A stretch of 64,000 nucleotides of DNA, from the NCBI RefSeq assembly GCF_031884435.1, contig NZ_CP134779.1:558001-622000 (forward strand), given 5' to 3'. This stretch comes from Bosea sp. 685 (GTDB lineage: Bacteria > Pseudomonadota > Alphaproteobacteria > Rhizobiales > Beijerinckiaceae). Both the position numbers and the translations under genes were made by a program. Shown here piece after piece: positions 43,708 through 52,266 of this stretch. The notes beneath the pieces were generated by a model, which worked only from the letters and a program-made list of their open reading frames with translations, was not told where the DNA came from and did no database searches. Each line of letters opens with the position of its first letter. The stretch's first letter is position 1.

Positions 43708-44649
43708 TCACTTCAGAAATTTGTCGACATTGGTCTTGTCGACCAGCACGGCCTCGGTGAAGAGATAAGGGCCGCTCGTCACCGTCTCCTTCGGCTTCTT
43801 GTCGATGGCGATGGTCTGGATGGCGTCGACCGCCTGCTTGCCCATCTCCTCGAAGGGGATTGAGACGGTGGCGGTGAAGGTCGAGGCCGGGTCGGCGATG
43901 CGGGCATAGGTTTCCTTGCCGCCATCGACCGAGACCAGCGGGATCTGGCCCTTCTTGACGCCTTGAGCCTGCAGCAGGTCGTCGATGATGTAGGCCTGGC
44001 CGTCGAAGGAGGCCCAGATGCCGTTGATCTTGCCCTGGTTCTGCAGCAGCAGCGCCTGCATGCCGGCGCGGACATCATCCCTCCAGCTCTGGGTGCGGGC
44101 CATTGAGAACTTGCCGAGCTCCTTCACGCCCTGGTTCTCGGCCAGCACATTGTCCAGCACCTTGCCGCGGATGCGCGAGGCGACGTTGAGGTCGAAGCGG
44201 GCGGTGACGATGTTGCCCTGATAACCGAGCTGGCCGAGCAGATAGAGCGCGGCATCGGCGCCGATCTTGTATTCATTGCTCTGGATGTCGAAGAGCGCAT
44301 GCGGGCTCGCGCCGGACTGCACGGTGATCACCGGGATCTTGGCGTCCTTGGCCGCCTTGAACTGAGCGTCGGCCTCGACCGGCTTGCCCATCGCGATGAT
44401 GATCGCATCGACCTTCTTGGCGATCAGCGCGTCGAACTGCTCGGCATGCTTGGGCAGCGAGCCCTCCGAATTCAGCAGCGTCACGCCCCAGCCCTTGGCC
44501 TTGGCGGCGGCGGCAGCCGCATTGGCGACGCGCGCATGCGTCTCCGAGGAGAACTGGAAGCCGATGACGCCGACCTCGAAGGCTTCAGCCGATTGGCAAA
44601 GCGCGAGCAGCGCCGCAGTTACGACCAGGAATTTGCGAAACCCTGACAT
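43708..44649 (-). CDS. Sugar ABC substrate-binding protein, RbsB type
   Basis: A 313-residue periplasmic-binding-protein-like I receptor. Signal peptide to about AEA-FE (residue 23). Typical features: VGVIGFQFSSETHARVANAAAAAAKAKGW, ALIAKKVDAIIIAMG and VSVDGGKETYARI. Binds a pentose-like or nucleoside-like ligand for the permease upstream. Confidence 0.89.
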   Translation of the reverse strand: MSGFRKFLVVTAALLALCQSAEAFEVGVIGFQFSSETHARVANAAAAAAKAKGWGVTLLNSEGSLPKHAEQFDALIAKKVDAIIIAMGKPVEADAQFKAAKDAKIPVITVQSGASPHALFDIQSNEYKIGADAALYLLGQLGYQGNIVTARFDLNVASRIRGKVLDNVLAENQGVKELGKFSMARTQSWRDDVRAGMQALLLQNQGKINGIWASFDGQAYIIDDLLQAQGVKKGQIPLVSVDGGKETYARIADPASTFTATVSIPFEEMGKQAVDAIQTIAIDKKPKETVTSGPYLFTEAVLVDKTNVDKFLK

Positions 44650-44687
44650 GATGACCTCTCCCCCTGTCTTTTAGACCATGAACGCCG

Positions 44688-45644
44688 TTAGACCTTGAAC
44701 GCCGCCTTCTTCATCGCGCTGGCCGAGAAGGCGACCGAGCCGATGATGATGACGCCGAGAACGATATCCTGAGCGTAATAGGGTGCGCCCATCATCACCA
44801 AGCCATTGCCGAGAACCTTCAGCACCAGCGCGGCGAAGACCGTGCCCGGCACATTGGGCTTGCCGGGCTCGAACATGGTCATGCCGAGCAGCACGGCGGC
44901 GATCGCATAGAGCAGGTAGTCGCCCGCCATATTGGGCGCGGCCGAGGACAGGCTTGCCGCCAGCAGCATGGCCGTGATGCCGGCGAAGAGACCGGTCAGC
45001 AGCAGGCCGATCCGCTTCATCCTGCCTGTTGCGATGCCAGCGAGCCGCGCCGCTTCGTCGGCCTCGCCGGTCGCCACCATATGCGCGCCGGTGCGGGTCC
45101 ATTTGACCAGGCCATAGGCGAAGAGCGTGACTGCCGTCATCCAGAGGACGAGATTGGGAATGCCGAATGTGGTGCCGCGCGCCAGGCCGGTGAAATTCAC
45201 CGGCCAGCGCCCGACGAAGGCGATGCCCTGCGTGATCATGAAGGCCAGCCCCTTGGCGATCGCCGCCGTGCCCAGCGTCATGATCAGGGAGGGGATGCGC
45301 AGCACGGTGACGCCCAAGCCGTTGAACGCGCCGAGCGCGCCGCCGACGCCGATCGCAGCCACGACGGCAACGACGGGCGGATATTGCGATTGGATCAGCC
45401 AGCCGCAGACGACGGCGGCAAGGCTCGCCGTCTCAGCGATCGAGAGATCGAGCTCGGCGACAGTGAAGGCGAGCGCGAAGCCGAGCGCCAGGATGGCGAG
45501 GAAACTCGTATCCTTCAGCACATTGACGATGTTGGTCGCGCTGGCGAAATTCGGCGCGAAAACCAGGAAGAAGGCGATCAGGACCAGCCCGGCGATAGCC
45601 GTGCCATAATATCCGATCACATCGCGCCAGTTGATCCCGAGCAC
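44688..45644 (-). CDS. Sugar ABC transporter permease, RbsC type
   Basis: A 318-residue permease with about eight to ten helices and the signature region GVTVLRIPSLIMTLGTAAIAKGL. The GTG at 45644 (VLGINWRDVIGYY) is chosen: it lies five bases after the SDR stop and follows a G-rich stretch; the frame upstream is shadow coding in the SDR gene. Confidence 0.85.
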   Translation of the reverse strand: MLGINWRDVIGYYGTAIAGLVLIAFFLVFAPNFASATNIVNVLKDTSFLAILALGFALAFTVAELDLSIAETASLAAVVCGWLIQSQYPPVVAVVAAIGVGGALGAFNGLGVTVLRIPSLIMTLGTAAIAKGLAFMITQGIAFVGRWPVNFTGLARGTTFGIPNLVLWMTAVTLFAYGLVKWTRTGAHMVATGEADEAARLAGIATGRMKRIGLLLTGLFAGITAMLLAASLSSAAPNMAGDYLLYAIAAVLLGMTMFEPGKPNVPGTVFAALVLKVLGNGLVMMGAPYYAQDIVLGVIIIGSVAFSASAMKKAAFKV

Positions 45645-45648
45645 GGCC

Positions 45649-46428
45649 TCATGCCCCCTTGGCGATGGTCGAGATCGGCGACAGGATCTCGATGCCACCT
45701 GTGATCGGGATCAGCGCGCCGGTGACGAAGGCGGCTCCGGGCGAGAGCAGGAAGGCGATCACGGCTGCGACATCCTCGGGTCTGCCCAGCCGGCCGAGCG
45801 GCGTGCGGGCCGCCGCGCCCGCGACCAGGGTGTTGAATTGCTGCGCGAAGCCACCGCGCACCATCGGCGTGTCGATGATGCCGGGAGCGACTGCGTTGAC
45901 CCGGATCCCATGCGGGCCGAGCTGCTGGGCCATGCCATAGGTCAAGGTGGCGACGCCACCTTTGGCTGAGCCGTAGGCGAGATTTGCACCGCCATTGGCA
46001 TGGGCGATCGAGGAGATGTGGACGATGGCGCCGCCCTCGCCCTGCGCGATCAATTGCTTCGTCACGGCCTTGGAGATGCGGAAGACCGCCGACAGGTTGA
46101 TGTCGAGGAGCTTGTCCCACTCATCGTCTTCCATTTCGACGAGCGTGACGGATCGGGAAGCTCCCGCCGCGGTGACGAGGTTGTCGAGCCGGCCAAAGCG
46201 CGCGATGGCGAGGTCGACGAGTTGCTGCGGTAAATCGTGGTCGCGGACATCGCCGGCAATCGTTGCGACCTCGCCGCCTGAGCGGGCGATCCCTTCGGCC
46301 ATCTCCTCAAGCTGTGCGGCGTCGAGCCCGGAGAGGACGAGCCGATGGCCGGCAGCCGACAGCATGGCGGCGAGTGCGCCGCCGATGCCGCCTGAAGCGC
46401 CGGTGATGAGCGTGACAGGAGCGCTCAT
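45649..46428 (-). CDS. Short-chain dehydrogenase/reductase (SDR)
   Basis: A 259-residue classical SDR: TGASGGIG cofactor motif, the ISSIAHANGGANLAYGSAK block with the catalytic Ser, Tyr and Lys, and GRPEDVAAVIAFLLSPGAAFVTGALIPITGG at the C-terminus. The ATG overlaps the kinase stop (ATGA), so it is co-translated with the kinase. Probably oxidises a sugar or polyol before phosphorylation. Confidence 0.9.
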   Translation of the reverse strand: MSAPVTLITGASGGIGGALAAMLSAAGHRLVLSGLDAAQLEEMAEGIARSGGEVATIAGDVRDHDLPQQLVDLAIARFGRLDNLVTAAGASRSVTLVEMEDDEWDKLLDINLSAVFRISKAVTKQLIAQGEGGAIVHISSIAHANGGANLAYGSAKGGVATLTYGMAQQLGPHGIRVNAVAPGIIDTPMVRGGFAQQFNTLVAGAAARTPLGRLGRPEDVAAVIAFLLSPGAAFVTGALIPITGGIEILSPISTIAKGA

Positions 46429-47960
46429 GGCGCGGGCCTCCTTGCGGTCAGGGCGTCGGTGCCGTGCGACAGGGCCGCAAGCTCGGTCGAGATCGGCGCG
46501 AGCGCCGCTTCGCTGCGGCGGTAGAGCGAAAACAGGTTGTCGTAGAGCGCGGCGCGTGCCGGGTCGGGCTCGAAGCGCGCGGAGACGCTGACCAGCGCAG
46601 CTTGCGCCTCGGCAAGCGAGGTGAAGCGACCGAGCCCCGTCCAGGCAACGATCGCCGCGCCCAGGATGCCAGGCTCCTTCGCATGGCCAACGACGACCGG
46701 ACGCTGGCAGATATCGGCCTTGATCTGGCACCAGAGCCGGTTGTTGGCCGCGCCGCCGCCGAAGCGGATTTCCGAGACGGGCGCACCGAGCGCGGCTTCC
46801 GCGCGCTCCAGCACGATCCGGTTGAGGAAGGCGACGCCTTCTAGCACCGCCCAGGCGAGGTCGGTCGCGCCATGCTGGCGGTTGAGGCCGATGAAGGCGC
46901 CACGCAGCGACGGATTCCAGTAAGGCACGCGCTCGCCTTGCAGATAGGGCAGGAAGAGCAGCGGCTGGGCGTGGCGTGGTCCGGCGAGCAGGGCGTCGAT
47001 ATCGCGTCCGATGGCGGTGTGGTCGCCATCGCCGCGTGCCAGCAGCGACAATAGCCAGGACACCGTATCGGCACCGTTCTGGCTGGGGCCGCCGAGCTGC
47101 GATACGCCGCGCCAGTCAACGGTCATCAACCCCTCGGCTTCCGCTGCGCGCTCGCTGACGACACCAAGCACTTCGGTTGTGCCGGAGATGTTGTAGGCAT
47201 AGCCGGGCCGCATGGCGCCGAGCCCGGCGACGGCGGCCCAGGTGTCGTTGGACGAGCAGAACACCGGCACCCCCGCGATCACGTCGAACGGCGCGGGCAA
47301 ATCGGCCTGGACCGGTCCGACGGCCTGGCAAGGCTCCAGTACCTCGGGCAGGATCGCAGGGGAGAAGCCGACCGCGGCGAGCGGGTCAATGCCTGCGACG
47401 ATCTCGGCGGAGGCAAGCAGGCGCGCCATCGAGACCGGATCGCCGGCCTGGCGACCGGTCAGCCTGAAATTCAGATAGTCCTTCGGCTCCAGCACCGAAC
47501 CGAGGCCCGGGAACGTCGCCTCCTCCTCGTGCAGTTCTTGCTCATGCAGCCAGGCGAGGCGCGCCAGGGGATGGAAGGCGTTGATCCGCGCGCTTTCGGG
47601 ATGCGCGTCGCCAAGCCGCTCGCGCAGGCGGGTGGCGGCGGCTTCCGAGCGCGTGTCCTTCCAGGTCATGGCAGGGCGCAACGGCTCTCCACCGCGTCCG
47701 AGGAAAACTTGTGTACGCGTGACGCCGCAGATCGCCACGGCCTGGACATGAGAGAACAGTGCCGGCTGCGCCTTCGCGATTGCGGAGCAGGCTTCGATCA
47801 GGATCTGCCACCATGCGGTCGGGTCGATCTCCGACCAGCCCATCCGGTCGAGGCTCACCGGCCCCGGAATCATGCTCTCGGCGAGCGTCACGCCCTGGGC
47901 ATCGACGAGCGCGGCACGGAAACTCGTGCCGCCGAGATCGCAAGCGAGGACGACGCTCAT
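46425..47960 (-). CDS. FGGY family carbohydrate kinase
   Basis: A 511-residue kinase. The N-terminal phosphate loop is LACDLGGTSFRAALVD, the substrate region MGWSEIDPTAWW, and the ATP-binding C-terminal part contains FGGGAANNRLWCQIKADI. FGGY enzymes phosphorylate ribulose, xylulose, glycerol, erythritol and others; this one looks closest to the xylulokinase group. First intact gene of the sugar/nucleoside operon. Confidence 0.9.
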   Translation of the reverse strand: MSVVLACDLGGTSFRAALVDAQGVTLAESMIPGPVSLDRMGWSEIDPTAWWQILIEACSAIAKAQPALFSHVQAVAICGVTRTQVFLGRGGEPLRPAMTWKDTRSEAAATRLRERLGDAHPESARINAFHPLARLAWLHEQELHEEEATFPGLGSVLEPKDYLNFRLTGRQAGDPVSMARLLASAEIVAGIDPLAAVGFSPAILPEVLEPCQAVGPVQADLPAPFDVIAGVPVFCSSNDTWAAVAGLGAMRPGYAYNISGTTEVLGVVSERAAEAEGLMTVDWRGVSQLGGPSQNGADTVSWLLSLLARGDGDHTAIGRDIDALLAGPRHAQPLLFLPYLQGERVPYWNPSLRGAFIGLNRQHGATDLAWAVLEGVAFLNRIVLERAEAALGAPVSEIRFGGGAANNRLWCQIKADICQRPVVVGHAKEPGILGAAIVAWTGLGRFTSLAEAQAALVSVSARFEPDPARAALYDNLFSLYRRSEAALAPISTELAALSHGTDALTARRPAP

Positions 47961-48097
47961 GGCGCGACACCCGGAGCCCGGCGCTGAATGATGAAGCGGT
48001 CGATGGCCTGGAGGATCAAGTTAGTGCCGATCTCGATGATCGTCGTAGGTAAGCGGAAGGCAATGCTCCAGGCAGCCGGCAATGTCCTGACGATCGA
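47957..48097 (-). pseudogene. Possible 3' remnant of a membrane-protein gene
   Basis: A 46-residue open stretch bounded upstream by a TGA, ending in a TGA that overlaps the kinase ATG (ATGA). It reads in part LPTTIIEIGTNLILQAIDRF followed by IIQRRAP, amphipathic to hydrophobic with a basic end, as at the C-terminus of a permease. There is no good start codon, only a TTG. Either the truncated tail of a gene that once preceded the kinase or a chance frame. Confidence 0.28.
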
Positions 48098-48224
48098 TCA
48101 CAATACGGCCCCTCTCCGGCGCCGCATGTGAGGGACAAGCCCGGGATAAATCAAGCCGGCGCGAGCGGCGCCCGCTGCAGTCCCCCGGGTCGTTTGCCGA
48201 ATGGCGGGATCGAGGTTGGTCGGT

Positions 48225-49367
48225 TCAGGCTCCGTTCTTCATCAACTCCTTGGCGATGATCGTGCGCTGGATCTGGTTCGTGCCTTCATAGATCTGGGTG
48301 ATCTTGGCGTCGCGGTAGAGGCGCTCGACCTCGAAACCTTGGATGTAGCCGGTGCCGCCGAAGATCTGCACGGCGTTGGCGGTCTGGGCGACGGCCATGT
48401 CGCTGGCAAAACATTTGGCGATCGAGGCGGCCGAGGTCGCCGAGGCTCCAGCGTCGATCAGGCCGGCAGCCCGTTCGACCAAAGCGCGGCCGGCGGCGAT
48501 GTCCTTGGCCATATCAGCCAGCATCCATTGCAGGCCCTGGTTCTCGAGGATCGGCTTGCCGAACTGGCGGCGCTCCCGGGCGTAGCCGAGCGCGGCCTGC
48601 AGCCCGGCCTGGGCGATGCCGACCGCCAGCGCGCCGATGCCAACGCGGCCCTTTTCCAGCACGCTCATCATGATGTGGAAGCCGCGATTGATCTCGCCGA
48701 GCAAGGCATCGGCCGGCAGCAGGACATCGTCGAAGCTCAGGCCGCCGACCTGGCTCGCGCGCTGGCCCATCTTGTGCTCCTTCTGGCCGCGCGAGACGCC
48801 CTTGGCGTGCAGATCGACGATGAAGATGCTCATGCCGCGATGCCTGGCCTGCGGGTCGGTCGAGGCGAGCACGAAGCCGAGATCGGCGACCGGCGCGTTG
48901 TGGATCCAGAGCTTGCCGCCGTTCAGCACCCAGCCCTCGGCTGTGGGCTTCGCCGTCGTCCTGACATTGGACAGATCCGAGCCGGCCTCCGCCTCGGTGA
49001 GGCAATAGGCGACGCGGGTGCGGGCCTTGAGGATATCCGGCAGATGGCGTGCCTGCTGCGCGGCTGTGCCGTAGCGCGTGAGCAGCGTCCCGATCAGCTC
49101 GACCAAGCCGCATTGGTCGGCGATCGAGGCGTAGCCCCGGGACAACTCCTCCATGACGATTGTGTAAGCCAGCGTGTCGAGCCCCGTCCCGCCGAGCGCT
49201 TCGGGGACGGTGATGCCGAACAGGCCGAGTTCGGCCATCTGCCGGTAGATCTCGGCTGGAAAGGCCTCGCTGCGGTCGAGTTCCACTGCCGCGGGACGGA
49301 TGACATCGTCTGCGAAACGGCGCGTGGTGTCGCGGATCTGGTCGTAGATGGCGGTGTCGATTGTCAT
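48225..49367 (-). CDS. Acyl-CoA dehydrogenase
   Basis: A 380-residue flavoprotein with the three family domains: N-terminal helices (1-120), the beta domain with CLTEAEAGSDLSNVRTTA and WIHNAPVADLGFVLA, and the C-terminal helical domain with FGGTGYIQGFEVERLYRDAKITQIYEGTNQIQ holding the catalytic-base Glu (YEGTNQI). It oxidises an acyl-CoA to the 2-enoyl-CoA and passes electrons to ETF. No neighbour shows an obvious link. Confidence 0.92.
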   Translation of the reverse strand: MTIDTAIYDQIRDTTRRFADDVIRPAAVELDRSEAFPAEIYRQMAELGLFGITVPEALGGTGLDTLAYTIVMEELSRGYASIADQCGLVELIGTLLTRYGTAAQQARHLPDILKARTRVAYCLTEAEAGSDLSNVRTTAKPTAEGWVLNGGKLWIHNAPVADLGFVLASTDPQARHRGMSIFIVDLHAKGVSRGQKEHKMGQRASQVGGLSFDDVLLPADALLGEINRGFHIMMSVLEKGRVGIGALAVGIAQAGLQAALGYARERRQFGKPILENQGLQWMLADMAKDIAAGRALVERAAGLIDAGASATSAASIAKCFASDMAVAQTANAVQIFGGTGYIQGFEVERLYRDAKITQIYEGTNQIQRTIIAKELMKNGA

Positions 49368-49568
49368 GGCGGCGGCCGGACTTTCGAGGTTGCGAGGAGC
49401 AAGGTGGCGAGGCGGGCGTCAGGACGAAAGTTCGATCGTTCGGGAGATACCCTCATTGGTTGGGCGCTGCTGCCTCGACTTTAGAGCCAGAGGAGGCTTG
49501 CCTTGTGCGCGGGATACAAGGCGGCTCTCGTTCGAAAGTCGGTTCCTCCTTTGGCGCGTCATGCTCCA

Positions 49569-49612
49569 GATCACGTCGCATTCGGACGGTTCCGTCCGAA
49601 TGCGACGTGATC
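49569..49612. repeat. Perfect palindrome with 21-bp arms (module A, copy 1)
   Basis: The arm starts GATCACGTCGCATTCGGACG and its exact complement follows after a 2-nt TT loop. A diverged copy in reverse order is found at 50603-50650. Together with the module at 49643 it makes a composite element of about 130 bp upstream of the amino-acid permease gene. The whole 501-bp gap 49368-49868 shows no gene. Confidence 0.8.
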
Positions 49613-49642
49613 GATTCTCAAAGTTTAGAGCATCGCTAGTTT

Positions 49643-49695
49643 GGAGCATCGCTCTTGTGAAAAACCGGTACCCACTTTTTCGCGCAATGCTCTAA
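49643..49695. repeat. Palindromic element (module B, copy 1)
   Basis: Arms GGAGCATCG / CAATGCTCTAA around GTGAAAAACCGGTACCCACT. The same module occurs inverted at 50538-50590, and related ones (GGTTCC instead of GGTACC) at 39311 and 56616. Confidence 0.75.
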
Positions 49696-49868
49696 GGAAC
49701 GAGTTGATGAGCTGCGCCGCTTGCCGGAGTGATGTGGTTCGCGCGACTTTTAAAACACGGTGGCCGGGTTCAACCGACTCCAGACGATCTGGGAATAAGG
49801 AAACCTGGTCTTGATCGAGCCTGCGCCGCCCGCTTGTTCCTGTCGCCCTGTCCGGATGCGGCGCTGAC

Positions 49869-50540
49869 ATGGGCTATCAATTCGAATTCGCGGATGTCTT
49901 CGCCTATTGGCCGGATCTGCTTGCGGGCGCGCTCCACACGCTGGTGCTGTCGGGGGTGGCCATGGCGATCGGCATGGTCGTGGCGGTGCTTGGCGCGCTC
50001 GGCAAGACATCGGGCCCGCGCTGGCTGCAATGGTTCCTCGACGGCTATATCGAGGCGATCCGCAACACGCCCTTCCTGATCCAGATCTTTATGATCTATT
50101 TCGGCTTGCCGGCGGCCGGCATCCGATTGTCCTCCGACACGGCTGCCATGCTCGCGCTCGTGGTCAATGTCGGCGCCTATGGCATCGAGATCATCCGCGC
50201 CGGCATCGAGAGCATCTCCAAGGGCCAGATCGAGGCGGGCAAGTCACTGGGCCTGCGGCCCCTGCAGATTTTCCGCTTCATCATCCTGAAGCCGGCGATC
50301 CAGGCGATCTATCCGTCGCTGACCAGCCAGTTCATCCTGCTGATGCTGAATTCGAGCGTCTGCTCGGCGATCGCGGCGAGCGAGCTGACGGCTGCTGCCG
50401 GCGATATCCAGTCGCGCACTTTCCGCAGCTTCGAGGTCTATTTCATCGTGACCTGCATGTATTTCGCCATGTCGGTGCTGTTCTGGGGCGTTTTCGCCGC
50501 CATCGAACGCATCTGGCTGCGCAAACCCAGCCTGCGCTAG
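49869..50540 (+). CDS. Polar amino-acid ABC transporter permease 1 (HisM/GlnP type)
   Basis: A 223-residue permease starting MGYQFEFADVFAYWPDLLAG, with the ALHTLVLSGVAMAIGMVVAV first helix, the YIEAIRNTPFLIQIFMIYFGLP signature and the EAA loop EAGKSLGLRPLQIFRFIILKPA. It is bracketed by an inverted pair of composite repeats. Confidence 0.92.
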   Translation: MGYQFEFADVFAYWPDLLAGALHTLVLSGVAMAIGMVVAVLGALGKTSGPRWLQWFLDGYIEAIRNTPFLIQIFMIYFGLPAAGIRLSSDTAAMLALVVNVGAYGIEIIRAGIESISKGQIEAGKSLGLRPLQIFRFIILKPAIQAIYPSLTSQFILLMLNSSVCSAIAASELTAAAGDIQSRTFRSFEVYFIVTCMYFAMSVLFWGVFAAIERIWLRKPSLR

Positions 50541-50590
50541 AGCATTGCGCGAAAAAGTGGGTACCGGTTTTTCGTGGGAGCAATGCTCTA
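50538..50590. repeat. Palindromic element (module B, copy 2, inverted)
   Basis: TAGAGCATTGCGCGAAAAAG, then TGGGTACCGGTTTTTCG and GAGCAATGCTCTA; the reverse complement of the module at 49643-49695 with few differences. It begins at the stop codon of the permease gene. Confidence 0.75.
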
Positions 50591-50602
50591 AGCTTTAGAA
50601 TC

Positions 50603-50650
50603 GATCACGTTTTTCGCGTTCGGGCGGAACCGTCCGAAGGCGACGTGATC
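50603..50650. repeat. Imperfect palindrome (module A, copy 2, inverted)
   Basis: GATCACGTTTTTCGCGTTCG ... GGAACCGTCCGAAGGCGACG, TGATC. A diverged copy of the 21-bp-arm palindrome at 49569-49612, placed on the outer side of module B as in copy 1 but mirrored. Confidence 0.7.
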
Positions 50651-50664
50651 TGGGAGAGCCGACA

Positions 50665-51315
50665 ATGCGCGTCCTCAGCGAAGGCGACATCTTCTTCATC
50701 GTGACGGCCGTCCGCTGGACGCTGCTTCTCTCCCTGGCCGCCTTCATCGGCGGCGGCATCGGCGGGCTCGTTGTGGCGCTGGCGCGCACGGCGGAGTTCA
50801 AATGGCTGCGCTTCCTGGCGCTCGGCTACATCAAGATCTTCCAGGGCACGCCGCTCCTGATGCAGCTCTTCCTGGCCTTCTTCGTGCCGGGCATCTTCGG
50901 CATCGACGTCGATCCCTGGGGCGCCGCGGCGGTGGGCCTGTCGCTGCACGCCAGCGCCTTTCTCGGCGAGATCTGGCGCGGCTCGATCGAGGTCGTGCCG
51001 CGCGGTCAATCCGAGGCCGCGCGCGCACTCGGCCTGACCTATGTGCCGCGCATGTTCCTGATCATCATCCCGCAAGCCTTCCGCATCGCAATTCCGCCGA
51101 CGATCGGGTTCCTGGTGCAGTTGATCAAGGGCACCTCGCTCGCCTCGATCATCGGCTTCGTCGAGATCACGCGCGCGGCGCAGATCATCAACAACGCGAC
51201 GTTCCGCCCCTTCACGATCTTCGCGCTCGTCGCGCTCGTCTATTTCCTGATCTGCTGGCCGCTCTCGGCCTATAGCAAGATCATGGAGCGGAGACTGGCC
51301 GTCGCAAGCCGGTGA
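50665..51315 (+). CDS. Polar amino-acid ABC transporter permease 2
   Basis: A 216-residue permease of the same family: RWTLLLSLAAFIGGGIGGLVVALA first helix, YIKIFQGTPLLMQLFLAFF signature and EAARALGLTYVPRMFLIIIPQAF EAA loop. Forms the heterodimer with permease 1 from which it is separated by a repeat element. Confidence 0.92.
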   Translation: MRVLSEGDIFFIVTAVRWTLLLSLAAFIGGGIGGLVVALARTAEFKWLRFLALGYIKIFQGTPLLMQLFLAFFVPGIFGIDVDPWGAAAVGLSLHASAFLGEIWRGSIEVVPRGQSEAARALGLTYVPRMFLIIIPQAFRIAIPPTIGFLVQLIKGTSLASIIGFVEITRAAQIINNATFRPFTIFALVALVYFLICWPLSAYSKIMERRLAVASR

Positions 51316-51362
51316 GTGACAATGATTAGAAAAACACCATCGAAATCACAGGAGAAACGACC

Positions 51363-52205
51363 ATGACCATACTGAAGACGATATCCCGCAGGGCCATATT
51401 CCGCAGAGCCATGAGCCTGACGCTGGCGCTCGGCCTCGCGGCGGCGCTGCTGCCGTTCAGCCGCAACGCCGCTTCGGCCGCGACGCCAGACGAGATCAAG
51501 GCGCGCGGCAAGTTTCTGGTCGGCGTGCTGACCGACTATCCGCCGTTCGGCGGTACCGACGCCAACCAGAAGCCGGCGGGCTACGATGCTGATGTCGCCG
51601 TGCTGATGGCGAAGTCGCTCGGCGTGCCGCTCGAGCTCGTCCCGGTGACCGGCCCCAACCGCATCCCCTATCTCCTGACCAACAAGATCGACGTCCTGAT
51701 CGCCACCTTCGGCATCACCGCCGAGCGCCAGAAGCAGGTGCTGTTCTCCAACCCCTACAGCGCCCTGACGATCTATGTGCTGGCGCCCAAGAACGTCGTC
51801 ATCCAGAAGCCCGAAGACCTGAAGAACGTCTCGATCGGCACGGCGCGCGCCAGCACGCAGGACACTGCGATCAGCGCGATCATGCCTGCCGGCACCCAGC
51901 TCAAGCGCTATGACGACGATGCGACCGCCCTGCAGGCGATCATCTCCGGGCAGATCCAGGCGATCGGCGCGAGCAACACCATCCTGGCGCAGTTGAACAA
52001 GGACTATCCCCAGCTCAACATCGAGCCGAAGATCACCTTGAAGGAACAGGCCAACGGCATGGCCTTCCGCAAGGCCGATACCGCGCTGGCGGAATGGTCG
52101 AACAAGTTCATCGCCGAGATCGCCGCCAACGGCCAGCTCAGTGAGATCAACAAGCGCTGGTTTGGCATTCCTCTGTCGGGCCTGCCTCCGATGCCGACCT
52201 TCTGA
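51363..52205 (+). CDS. Polar amino-acid ABC substrate-binding protein
   Basis: A 280-residue periplasmic protein (SBP_bac_3). A long basic N-region (two Arg-Arg pairs at about 9-10 and 14-15) precedes a hydrophobic core, with cleavage near ASA-AT (residue 39); the Arg pairs do not make a good Tat motif. The mature part has FLVGVLTDYPPFGGTD and the KPAGYDADVAVLMAKSLG block. No ATPase gene follows; the unit ends at a hairpin. Confidence 0.9.
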   Translation: MTILKTISRRAIFRRAMSLTLALGLAAALLPFSRNAASAATPDEIKARGKFLVGVLTDYPPFGGTDANQKPAGYDADVAVLMAKSLGVPLELVPVTGPNRIPYLLTNKIDVLIATFGITAERQKQVLFSNPYSALTIYVLAPKNVVIQKPEDLKNVSIGTARASTQDTAISAIMPAGTQLKRYDDDATALQAIISGQIQAIGASNTILAQLNKDYPQLNIEPKITLKEQANGMAFRKADTALAEWSNKFIAEIAANGQLSEINKRWFGIPLSGLPPMPTF

Positions 52206-52221
52206 GCGAGGTTGCCGGTTC

Positions 52222-52250
52222 GCGCGGCCGCCGGACAAGGGCGGCCGCGC
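52222..52250. terminator. Strong hairpin between convergent genes
   Basis: A perfect 11-bp GC stem (GCGCGGCCGCC / GGCGGCCGCGC) with a 7-nt loop, 17 bp after the binding-protein stop and 17 bp before the LacI-type stop on the other strand. Likely a bidirectional terminator although no T-tract follows. Confidence 0.5.
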
Positions 52251-52266
52251 AAATGCTCCGATCGGC

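Noticed and set aside
49368..49868. Possible small gene in the 501-bp gap
   Set aside because: Several short frames exist on both strands, but they are built from the palindromic modules and lack ribosome binding sites.
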